From JABDKJ01 sp039028335 (lineage in GTDB: Bacteria > Bacteroidota > Bacteroidia > Flavobacteriales_D > JABDKJ01): a DNA stretch of 53,924 nt. Positions 33,954 through 41,481 of the stretch are shown piece by piece. The stretch's first letter is position 1. Each line of letters begins with the position of its first letter. The notes below the pieces were generated by a model that was given only the letters and a program-made list of their open reading frames with translations, made no database searches and had not been told where the DNA came from. The DNA is taken from contig JBCCIF010000008.1 in NCBI GenBank assembly GCA_039028335.1, forward strand, positions 1-53,924, written 5' to 3'. The position numbers and the translations under genes were made by a program.

Positions 33954-35123
33954 ATGACAATAGATACAAGATATCAAGCTCGAGGAGTTTCCGCAGGAAA
34001 AGAAGATGTTCATGCGGCTATAGAAGGTTTGGATAAGGGGCTTTTCCCGAAGGCCTTTTGCAAAATTCTTCCAGATATAGTGAGCAAGGATCCAAATTAC
34101 TGCAATGTAATGCATGCCGATACAGCGGGCACTAAGCCTTCACTGGCATATGCATATTGGCGTGAGACCGGTGACATGAGCGTGTGGAAGGGAATTATTC
34201 AAGATGCCTTGGTAATGAATCTTGATGATTTGATTTGCGTGGGAATTACAGATGATATTGTTCTTTCCTCTACTATTGGCAGGAATAAGAATCTCATTCC
34301 TGGAGAAGTAATCAAAGCGCTTATTCAAGGAACTTCGACTTATATAGAAGAATTGAGAGAGCTTGGTGTAGGCATAGTCTTAGCAGGCGGTGAAACTGCA
34401 GATGTTGGAGATATTGTCAGAACCTTAGATGTGGGCTTTACGGCATTTGCGCGAGCCAGAAGAGATGATGTAATTGATAATGCGAACATCCGTTCTGGAG
34501 ATGTAATTGTAGGTTTAGCTTCGTATGGTCAAGCGAGCTATGAGAAGGAGTACAATGGGGGTATGGGGAGCAATGGGCTAACCTCGGCACGACACGATGT
34601 TTTTTCAAAATACATAGCTGAAAATTATCCAGAAACTTATGATCATGCCGTAGATGCATCTTTGGTTTATTCTGGATCCTTGAAACTTACTGATGAGATT
34701 GGTGCTCCGCTTAATGCTGGGAAAATGGTTTTGTCTCCAACGCGAACTTATGCGCCAATTGTTGCGCAGGTGCTGAAGAAGTTCAGAAAGCAGATTCATG
34801 GGATGGTTCACTGCAGTGGAGGTGCACAAACAAAGATTCTGCATTTTATTGAAGATCTTAAAATAATAAAAGACCAACTTTTTGATACACCTCCTTTATT
34901 TGAAATGATACAAAAGGAATCACATACGGAATGGAAGGAAATGTACAAAGTGTTCAATATGGGGCATCGACTTGAAATTTATCTTCCTGAAGAATTTGCC
35001 GATGAAATTATCGCTATTTCAAAATCATTTAATGTTGATGCACAGATCGTTGGAAGGGTAGAAGATTATCAAGGAAAAAAGGTGAGTATTCATTCTAAGC
35101 ATGGAGAGTTTGAATACGAATAA
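33954..35123 (+). CDS. purM: Phosphoribosylformylglycinamidine cyclo-ligase (AIR synthetase)
   Basis: Step five of purine synthesis: ATP-dependent closure of FGAM to aminoimidazole ribonucleotide, in the cytoplasm. The 389 residues fit the longer Bacteroidota form of PurM. Motifs include YQARGVSAGKEDVHAAI near the N-terminus, HADTAGTKPSLAYAYWRETG for substrate binding, VMNLDDLICVG, the ATP-binding LAGGETADVGD (about residues 143-153), and a Gly/Asn-rich loop NGGMGSNGLTSARHD. The AIRS C-terminal domain follows. The gene stands alone after a terminator, with only a weak TAATTTCG upstream. No other purine gene is in the window. Confidence 0.92.
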   Translation: MTIDTRYQARGVSAGKEDVHAAIEGLDKGLFPKAFCKILPDIVSKDPNYCNVMHADTAGTKPSLAYAYWRETGDMSVWKGIIQDALVMNLDDLICVGITDDIVLSSTIGRNKNLIPGEVIKALIQGTSTYIEELRELGVGIVLAGGETADVGDIVRTLDVGFTAFARARRDDVIDNANIRSGDVIVGLASYGQASYEKEYNGGMGSNGLTSARHDVFSKYIAENYPETYDHAVDASLVYSGSLKLTDEIGAPLNAGKMVLSPTRTYAPIVAQVLKKFRKQIHGMVHCSGGAQTKILHFIEDLKIIKDQLFDTPPLFEMIQKESHTEWKEMYKVFNMGHRLEIYLPEEFADEIIAISKSFNVDAQIVGRVEDYQGKKVSIHSKHGEFEYE

Positions 35124-35133
35124 AGTAGTTATG

Positions 35134-35153
35134 TTATTATGCATGCATAATAA
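35134..35153. promoter_or_regulatory. Perfect 20-bp palindrome, candidate operator of etfBA
   Basis: TTATTATGCATGCATAATAA reads the same on both strands over all 20 bases. It ends seven bases before the -7-like element at 35161 and covers the position where the -33 element would lie. A dimeric repressor bound here would block the etfBA promoter. It lies in the 104-base gap after purM and is too AT-rich to be a terminator. Confidence 0.6.
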
Positions 35154-35160
35154 ATATTCA

Positions 35161-35168
35161 TATCTTCG
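35161..35168 (+). promoter_or_regulatory. -7-like element of the etfBA promoter
   Basis: TATCTTCG is a one-base variant of TAnnTTTG; the same variant precedes the gene at 36982. A start near 35174 leaves about 54 bases of leader before the etfB ATG. The palindrome at 35134-35153 occupies the -33 region. Confidence 0.45.
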
Positions 35169-35227
35169 TGCCATTCCTAAATAGGGGATATAGTTTTAAA
35201 TTCGTCCAATTAATTAAACCGTAGAAA

Positions 35228-35968
35228 ATGAAATTTTTGGTTTGCATAAGCAAAGTTCCAGATACCACATCTAAAATTGCATTCTCAGAAGGCAATTCAA
35301 AGTTCGATGAGAATGGTGTTCAATTTATTGTAAATCCTTATGACGAGTGGTACTCGCTTGTTCGCGCTCTTGAGTTAAAAGAGGCTGCGGGTTCTGGTTC
35401 TGTAACGACCATTACTGTTGGTGGAGCAGACAGTGACCCAATCATTCGAAAGGCACTCGCAATTGGAGCCGATGATGCTGTCAGGATAGATGGAGAAGGC
35501 GATGCCTTCTTTGTTGCAAGTCAAATTGCCAATTATGCAAGAGAGAATTCTTTTGACCTTATTTTGGCCGGAAAAGAAACGATCAATTACAATGGCTCTC
35601 AAGTAGGCGGAATGATTGCTGAACTTTTGGACTGGCCCTTTGTTTCAATGGCGACCAAATTAGATTTAGCCGGTCAAGAAGCTACACTTGAGCGCGATGT
35701 TCAGGGAGGAACAGAAGTGGTTAGTGTCAACACGCCCTTTGTCCTAAGCGCAGCTAAAGGAATGGCTGAGCAGCGGATTCCTAATATGAGAGGACTTATG
35801 GCGGCAAGGACAAAGCCTTTGAATGTAATAGCTCCAAGTGAAGCAGAAAATCTGACGAGCATATCCTCATTTGAATTGCCACCTGAAAAAGGCGATTGCG
35901 TGTACATTGATAAGGACAATGTTTCTGACTTGGTTGAATTGATTAATAAAAGAGTAAAAATTGTATAA
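35228..35968 (+). CDS. etfB: Electron transfer flavoprotein subunit beta
   Basis: Beta subunit of the FAD/AMP heterodimer that takes electrons from acyl-CoA and other dehydrogenases and passes them to the quinone pool. The 246 residues start MKFLVCISKVPDTTSKI and contain VNPYDEWYSLVRALELKE, the nucleotide-binding region around AIGADDAVRI, LILAGKETINYNGSQVGGMI and the recognition-loop stretch PNMRGLMAARTKPL. The etfA ATG lies one base after its stop, so translation is coupled. The palindrome in front of the promoter suggests control by a dimeric repressor, perhaps responsive to fatty acids; that last point is inference. Confidence 0.94.
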   Translation: MKFLVCISKVPDTTSKIAFSEGNSKFDENGVQFIVNPYDEWYSLVRALELKEAAGSGSVTTITVGGADSDPIIRKALAIGADDAVRIDGEGDAFFVASQIANYARENSFDLILAGKETINYNGSQVGGMIAELLDWPFVSMATKLDLAGQEATLERDVQGGTEVVSVNTPFVLSAAKGMAEQRIPNMRGLMAARTKPLNVIAPSEAENLTSISSFELPPEKGDCVYIDKDNVSDLVELINKRVKIV

Positions 35969-35969
35969 G

Positions 35970-36902
35970 ATGTCGGTAATTGTATTTGTAGAAAACGCCA
36001 ATGGTAAAACACCAAATAGCAGTTTAGAAGCTGTATCCTATGCAAGTTCTTTAGGAAGTGCTGTTGCAATAGCATGTGGAAGCATAGGCGATGAACAGAA
36101 AACAGCCATAGGAAATGCTGGAGCAAGTAAAATATTGAATCTGTCTCAAGAACGATTAGATGGTGGTCAATGGGCCAAAGCAATAGCTGCAGCAGTTGAA
36201 AAAGAAGCTGCCGATACGGTGGTTATCGCTTATGACCTTCAAGGTAAAGAAATTGCTCCGCGTGTCTCTGCCAGAATAAAAGCCGGACTAGTGGCAGGTG
36301 CTGTAGCCGAACCTGCTGAAGACGGTAGTATTCGCAAGTCTGTTTTTTCTGGAAAAGCATTTGCAAATTATCAGGTAAACACTTCGAAAAAGGTTATTGG
36401 TTTGACACCGAACTCCGGTGATATAAAAAGTATGGGCAACAATGCTGAAATCGAAGTTTTTTCTCCAGATGTAGGAAGCTCAGCTGTCCAAATAAAAGAA
36501 GTCAAAAAGCAAGAAGGTGATATCAATTTGCCTGAAGCTGAATTAGTTGTTTCGGCAGGACGCGGACTAAAAGGTCCTGAAAACTGGGGGATGGTTGAAG
36601 ATCTTGCACAAAGTATCGGGGCAGCTACGGCTTGTTCTCGTCCAGTTGCAGACATCGGATGGCGACCTCATCATGAGCATGTTGGACAAACTGGGGTAGC
36701 CATTCGACCTAATTTGTACATCGCAATAGGAATTTCTGGCGCTATTCAGCATTTAGCTGGAGTAAATCAGAGCAAAACCATTGTAGTTGTGAATACTGAC
36801 CCTGAAGCACCCTTCTTCAAAGCGGCTGATTTTGGTATAGTTGGTGATGCATTTGAGGTCATTCCAAAGTTGACAGAAGCGATCAAAGCAGCAAAGAATT
36901 AG
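35970..36902 (+). CDS. etfA: Electron transfer flavoprotein subunit alpha
   Basis: FAD-binding subunit partnering etfB. The 310 residues have the N-terminal domain (MSVIVFVENANGKTPNSS) and the diagnostic C-terminal FAD domain: SAGRGLKGPENWG, ACSRPVADIGWRPHHEHVG, QTGVAIRPNLYIAIGISGAI, QHLAGVNQSKTIVVVNTDPE and ADFGIVGD. I chose the ATG at 35970 over the TTG at 35961, which lies inside etfB. The pair serves beta-oxidation and amino-acid breakdown. No acyl-CoA dehydrogenase or ETF-quinone oxidoreductase is in the window. Confidence 0.95.
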   Translation: MSVIVFVENANGKTPNSSLEAVSYASSLGSAVAIACGSIGDEQKTAIGNAGASKILNLSQERLDGGQWAKAIAAAVEKEAADTVVIAYDLQGKEIAPRVSARIKAGLVAGAVAEPAEDGSIRKSVFSGKAFANYQVNTSKKVIGLTPNSGDIKSMGNNAEIEVFSPDVGSSAVQIKEVKKQEGDINLPEAELVVSAGRGLKGPENWGMVEDLAQSIGAATACSRPVADIGWRPHHEHVGQTGVAIRPNLYIAIGISGAIQHLAGVNQSKTIVVVNTDPEAPFFKAADFGIVGDAFEVIPKLTEAIKAAKN

Positions 36903-36926
36903 GCTTTTTAGGTACCTTATTTTTTT

Positions 36927-36934
36927 TATCTTCG
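36927..36934 (+). promoter_or_regulatory. -7-like element for the bifunctional nuclease gene
   Basis: TATCTTCG, the same variant as before etfB, lies 47 bases upstream of the ATG at 36982. No convincing -33 TTG is seen. Confidence 0.4.
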
Positions 36935-36981
36935 TTAGATAACAAATTGGCATTTTTTGCTCTTTTGTTGAAAGAAAATCT

Positions 36982-37587
36982 ATGGAAAAAATCAAGCTTG
37001 AAATTGTGGGATTATCCTACAGTCAAACGCAGAGTGGGGCCTATGCATTGGTGTTGGGAGAAGCATTTGGAAAGAGAAGATTACCCATTATTATCGGGGG
37101 GTTCGAAGCACAAGCTATAGCCATAGAATTAGAAAAAATGACGCCTAGTCGCCCGCTCACGCATGATCTATTCAAAACCTTTGCCACTGAATTTAAGATA
37201 GATGTTAAGGAGGTCATTATTTACAACTTAGTGGAAGGTATCTTTTTTGCTAAGGTCATTTGCCAAAATTCAGAAGGAAAGGAGATTGAATTGGATGCTA
37301 GAACCTCTGATGCTGTTGCTTTAGCAGTTCGGTTCAATAGTCCTATCTATACGTATGAATTTATTTTGAGCTCTGCTGGAATTATTCTCGATGATGAATT
37401 TGCCGTTGATGATGCTGATGCAGAACTTGAAGAACAATTGGAAGAGGTGCTTTCAGAACCTCAGAGTGACGATGCCATGTCTTTGGATGAGCTAAAATCC
37501 GAACTTGATGACGCCTTGAAAAAAGAAGATTACGAGCGATCCTCCCAAATTAGAGATGAAATTAATCGCAGGCAACAGGCCAATTAG
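36982..37587 (+). CDS. Bifunctional nuclease (BFN/DUF151) domain protein with C-terminal UVR motif
   Basis: A 201-residue cytoplasmic protein. Residues about 1-130 are a BFN domain (LEIVGLSYSQTQSGAYALVL, LPIIIGGFEAQAIAIELE, RPLTHDLFKTF, ELDARTSDAVALAVRFNSPI), a fold for which nuclease activity has been reported in plant relatives. After an acidic linker, residues about 165-197 form a UVR motif (LDDALKKEDYERSSQIRDEI), as in UvrB, UvrC and ClpA-type adaptors, which mediates protein contacts. This two-domain layout is common in Bacteroidota; its biological role there is not settled. It is convergent with trxB. Confidence 0.88.
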   Translation: MEKIKLEIVGLSYSQTQSGAYALVLGEAFGKRRLPIIIGGFEAQAIAIELEKMTPSRPLTHDLFKTFATEFKIDVKEVIIYNLVEGIFFAKVICQNSEGKEIELDARTSDAVALAVRFNSPIYTYEFILSSAGIILDDEFAVDDADAELEEQLEEVLSEPQSDDAMSLDELKSELDDALKKEDYERSSQIRDEINRRQQAN

Positions 37588-37664
37588 TGAATAAAAGGCC
37601 CTTGTCTTTTCCACGTTTGTATTTACAAAATTAGACTTGAGTTCTTGGATTTATTTCCTTTTGC

Positions 37665-38615
37665 TCAATGAATACCTTTTGCTGCAAGGTATCTTTCAGC
37701 GTCTAGTGCTGCCATGCAACCTGTTCCTGCCGCTGTAACTGCTTGACGATAAACATGATCAGCTGCATCACCAGAGACAAATACACCCTCTACATTCGTC
37801 TTTGACGTTCCAGCGTCATTTATGATATAACCTGTTTCATCCAAATTCAACCAGTCTTTGAAAATGTCGGTATTGGGTTTATGTCCAATAGCTACAAAAA
37901 ATCCAGTAATATCAAGATCCTGAGTTTCTTGTGTTTGATTGTTAATGACGCGCACTCCAGTAACGCCTTCCTCACCCAAAACTTCGACTGTTTCATGATT
38001 AAACATGATTTCGATATTCTCTAAGCTCTTTACACGATGTTGCATGGCTTTAGATGCTCTCATCTCATCCCTTCTCACGAGCATATAAACCTTGTTGCAA
38101 AGTTTTGCTAAATACGATGCTTCTTCGGCAGCTGTATCTCCTGCTCCTACGATTGCAACATCCTGCCCTTTGTAGAAAAATCCATCACAAACAGCGCAAG
38201 CTGAAACACCTCCTCCAGCATCTCTTAGCCTTAATTCGGATTCAAGCCCTAACCATTTTGCAGAAGCACCTGTAGATATAATTACTGTATCAGCAGTAAT
38301 TTTCTTTTTACCATCAATAGTCAAGGTGTGAGGAGGACTTGAGAAATCAACTTCAGTGATCCAACCTGATCTTACATCAGTATCGAATCGCTCTGCTTGA
38401 TTTTTGAAATCGATCATCATTTGTGGTCCATTAATCCCTTCAGGATACCCAGGATAATTATCAACTTCGGTAGTTTCTGTCAATTGACCTCCTGGCTGCA
38501 ATCCTTCATAAAGTACAGGTTTTAAATCTGCGCGTGCAGCATAAATAGCAGCCGTGTATCCAGCCGGTCCAGATCCTATTATCAGGCATTTAACGTGTTC
38601 GATTTCTTCACTCAT
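37665..38615 (-). CDS. trxB: Thioredoxin-disulfide reductase
   Basis: NADPH-dependent flavoenzyme that reduces thioredoxin, cytoplasmic. The 316 residues have the FAD motif GSGPAGYTAA (14-23), EGLQPGGQLTETTEVDNYPG, the redox-active CAVC (Cys140 and Cys143), the NADPH motif VGAGDTAAEEA (156-166), and the C-terminal FAD contact GVFVSGDAADHVYRQAVTAA. Length and motifs are those of the low-molecular-weight bacterial form. The 111-base gap upstream carries the direct repeat GGGATT-(9)-GGGATT near 38670-38690 and no recognisable -7 element. YtxJ encoded at 46374-46706 suggests bacillithiol coexists with thioredoxin here. Confidence 0.96.
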   Translation of the reverse strand: MSEEIEHVKCLIIGSGPAGYTAAIYAARADLKPVLYEGLQPGGQLTETTEVDNYPGYPEGINGPQMMIDFKNQAERFDTDVRSGWITEVDFSSPPHTLTIDGKKKITADTVIISTGASAKWLGLESELRLRDAGGGVSACAVCDGFFYKGQDVAIVGAGDTAAEEASYLAKLCNKVYMLVRRDEMRASKAMQHRVKSLENIEIMFNHETVEVLGEEGVTGVRVINNQTQETQDLDITGFFVAIGHKPNTDIFKDWLNLDETGYIINDAGTSKTNVEGVFVSGDAADHVYRQAVTAAGTGCMAALDAERYLAAKGIH

Positions 38616-38726
38616 ATCCGATTTATTTGGGTTGCAATTTTAAGAAAATTTCTATCAATTAAGGCTTCTGGGATTATGAGAAATGGGATTCTTATGAGCT
38701 TTAGAAAAAATGTTTTGCGGTACTAT

Positions 38727-40481
38727 TCAACCAGCTTTAATCACTTTGTTCACATAGTATTCTTTTCCTATTTGAATATGAACGAAATAGGTTCCAGGAA
38801 TCCACTCAAAGGTGGACAATTCAATTGCGTTTTTGTTGAGCTTTTTAGCGATCATTTCTTGACCATATATATTGAATACTTTTAATTCTTTGAGTTCAAA
38901 TTCACTTTCAATCCGCAAGACGTTTTCAAAAGGATTCGGAAATAACTTTATACTTCCTTTAGTCAAATCATAAGCATAATTAATGACGTTTTGAGTACAA
39001 AGATTCATTGTAGAAAGCCCTTCACTATATGATTCGTAAGCCGGTATTGTTGAAGAAGCCAATAAGGATGGAGGCCCTATGGCAGCCCATTGGTCGTTTT
39101 GAACAAATGGAGCTTGCTGACTATAGCCATAACTTAAGTCTTCGAGATTTTGAGTGTTTTCGGGATCAATTGTTCCCTTGTTATTATTTCCGTAGATGAA
39201 GTGATCTTCGCCTTGAATGATATAGTTCACAACACTATATGGAATCTCCATATTGGTAATTTCATTGCCTACAATATTTTGATTGGGAGAATTGTCGGCA
39301 GTGAAGATAAGGCCATAAAGGTCTGCTCTATTTCTGAAGAAAGTATTGTAAGGACCATTCGGACCATGCGAATTGTCAATTATCATGTTCTGTACATGAT
39401 TCTGTTCAAAGAGGTTTAGAAAAGGATAATTCCCATGCAATACGAGTTCTCCGGCAGAATTATTCGGTACGCTGCTCCAAAAGGGATCGAGGGAGTAATT
39501 ATAACTTAAAACATTGCCGTTTGCCCCAGCCTGAAGGAGCATCGAATGTCTTAAATGTTCGAAAACCGAATTTTCTATGCGACACTCATTGCTGGTGAAA
39601 TGCAAGGTCACTCCATAAGCTCGACCACCGCTTCCATATTCATGGGCATGATGAAAATAGGAGTTGGCGACTGATATATTTGATGAGTTCATGAGCTCTA
39701 CATGACTGAATGTGCATTTATTTGATTCTATGCCATTTATCCAGCAATTCACTGCATAATTCAAATAGATAACACTGCTCTGAGCGGGAGCCGTGTTGTC
39801 TAAGCGCTCTATGCTCAAACATTCAATTCCGATATTTTGCTTAGTGGAGATCTTTTGAACATAGGGATTACGTGTGAGCGAAAAATTTAAACGCAAAGGA
39901 GATGAGAGCATTAATCTGTCATCTTCAATATCTTCTATTTGACATATTTGCCCTACAGTTTTTAAGGCCCAAGTTGATGTAACTAGATCATCGTCATCCA
40001 TTGAAATTTTAATCCAATCGCCTATTTCAAAGTCTTGAGAATTTACGAAGACGTGGGTACTGTCTTTGATACCGTTCTCGTTCAAGTCAAGTGTTTGAGT
40101 GTCTATACTTCCCTGGATGACAATCCCATGGCCATTGCCATTCAGATGAATTAATACTTTTGTCAAATTATTTCCTTGTCCACGTAAAACAGTATTTTCA
40201 GGTAATGAAATGCTCGAATTGAAAAGGAAAGATCCAGTTGGGAAAATCAAAATATTTCCGCTATCCCCAATGGAATCTAGAACATAATTTAGAATTGCGT
40301 CATTTGGATTTATTCCATCCCCATTAATTCCATAATCTTGTAAATCAATGATGTTAAAAGCCGTTGTGCTCGTGTCTCTTAAACCGGCTAAAGTCCAATC
40401 AAATCGTCTTTCTTGTGGAATTATTTGCGAAAAGGACTGAAGCGTAAATACGAAAAAGGAGAGGGCAAAAACAAAACGCAT
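38727..40481 (-). CDS. Right-handed beta-helix protein with T9SS type A sorting domain
   Basis: A 584-residue secreted protein. The signal peptide (MRFVFALSFFVFTLQSFSQ) defines the ATG at 40481; the longer TTG start would overlap the previous gene. The N-terminal part resembles polysaccharide-lyase-type beta-helix proteins (DLQDYGINGDGINPNDAILN, LIFPTGSFLFNSSI, LPENTVLRGQGNN). Several Asn/His-rich coils follow (NSSNISVANSYFHHAHEYGS, RIENSVFEHLRHSMLLQAGA), as in parallel beta-helices. Residues about 511-584 are a type A sorting domain (IKLFPNPFENVLRIES, then FNIYGQEM and GTYFVHIQIGKEYYVNKVI). It may bind or cleave a polysaccharide; catalytic residues cannot be assigned with confidence. It is the last gene of the TonB/DUF4249 cassette, 32 bases after DUF4249, so cotranscription is likely. 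Confidence 0.82.
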   Translation of the reverse strand: MRFVFALSFFVFTLQSFSQIIPQERRFDWTLAGLRDTSTTAFNIIDLQDYGINGDGINPNDAILNYVLDSIGDSGNILIFPTGSFLFNSSISLPENTVLRGQGNNLTKVLIHLNGNGHGIVIQGSIDTQTLDLNENGIKDSTHVFVNSQDFEIGDWIKISMDDDDLVTSTWALKTVGQICQIEDIEDDRLMLSSPLRLNFSLTRNPYVQKISTKQNIGIECLSIERLDNTAPAQSSVIYLNYAVNCWINGIESNKCTFSHVELMNSSNISVANSYFHHAHEYGSGGRAYGVTLHFTSNECRIENSVFEHLRHSMLLQAGANGNVLSYNYSLDPFWSSVPNNSAGELVLHGNYPFLNLFEQNHVQNMIIDNSHGPNGPYNTFFRNRADLYGLIFTADNSPNQNIVGNEITNMEIPYSVVNYIIQGEDHFIYGNNNKGTIDPENTQNLEDLSYGYSQQAPFVQNDQWAAIGPPSLLASSTIPAYESYSEGLSTMNLCTQNVINYAYDLTKGSIKLFPNPFENVLRIESEFELKELKVFNIYGQEMIAKKLNKNAIELSTFEWIPGTYFVHIQIGKEYYVNKVIKAG

Positions 40482-40513
40482 GCTCCAATTTAACCAATAA
40501 ATAGGATTGGCGA

Positions 40514-41479
40514 TTAAGGTGTGCAAATAATTGTATCGTAAGTCGGTCCAAATCCAGCCCAGATACCTAGACCTCCTTCTATATTACTTTCTATATTTTC
40601 TGGCAATGAAAAAGGACTACCATTGGTCGTCACTTGTTCTTCTAATCCTCGATAAAATCGATAAGCATCAAAACGAATAGAGACCGGTCGCACGGCAATG
40701 GTGTCACCAACTTTAAAAAAGAAGGATTCATCATTATTATCATCAACCTTATTCGAATTGAATTCCTGTCCTCTATTGTAACCAAATTCAAATTGCAATC
40801 CGTCAAAAAACGAATCTTCGGAAACGGAATTGGAAGGAGGGATATAACGAGAATCTTTCGGTACTCCTGGTTCATTGGGGTAGGCATTGATGCGCTGAGA
40901 ATACCATCTGTAATTGTTTCCTGCCGTATCCGGATCTGTAAGTATTCCCCAAATAAAGCCTAGTGAATCCGTATCTCCCCAGATCTCGAACCAAAGGCTA
41001 TCGAGAGGCACGGCATAATCAATTTTAGTTCTAGAGCTAATCGATTCTCCTTCTGCATTTATTGTCAAATCATAAGTCTTTCCTTCCTCGCCAAAAAAAT
41101 CGAGGCTTGTATAAACGCACAAGTCAATTGCTTGAATTTCTTCTACGCTCAATCCCAATAATTCTGCAGCCAGTTCCAACTCTGTTGGACTCAATGTGCT
41201 TACGCATAACTCTTCCAATTCATAGGTGTCACCTTCAACATGCACCTCAACACTCGCGCCACTTACGAATGTGTTGGCCAAACCCTCAGGGTCGATCGGA
41301 TCGTTAAAACTCTGCGATTTTGATAAGAAAATTACCGGAGGGCTATTGGTTATAATGAATCCTTCGACAACGAGTTTTTGCTCCCCTTCGGGGATATCGA
41401 TAAAGACTTCTTTCGTGCATGAAGCAAGCAAAGCTGAAAACAGCACTAAAGAGAATAGATATTTCAATACGTTTTTCAT
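40514..41479 (-). CDS. DUF4249 family outer-membrane lipoprotein (second copy)
   Basis: A 321-residue lipoprotein: signal peptide ending in the lipobox LLASC (Cys about residue 20), then IPEGEQKLVVEGFIITNSPP, FLSKSQSFNDPIDPEGLAN and a beta-rich body typical of DUF4249. The ATG at 41479 lies two bases after the receptor's stop; the TTG at 41485 would overlap the receptor gene. It is longer than the copy at 9379-10209, and similarity is visible mainly in the N-terminal strand pattern. It is presumed to be the partner of the neighbouring receptor. Confidence 0.82.
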   Translation of the reverse strand: MKNVLKYLFSLVLFSALLASCTKEVFIDIPEGEQKLVVEGFIITNSPPVIFLSKSQSFNDPIDPEGLANTFVSGASVEVHVEGDTYELEELCVSTLSPTELELAAELLGLSVEEIQAIDLCVYTSLDFFGEEGKTYDLTINAEGESISSRTKIDYAVPLDSLWFEIWGDTDSLGFIWGILTDPDTAGNNYRWYSQRINAYPNEPGVPKDSRYIPPSNSVSEDSFFDGLQFEFGYNRGQEFNSNKVDDNNDESFFFKVGDTIAVRPVSIRFDAYRFYRGLEEQVTTNGSPFSLPENIESNIEGGLGIWAGFGPTYDTIICTP

Positions 41480-41481
41480 TG

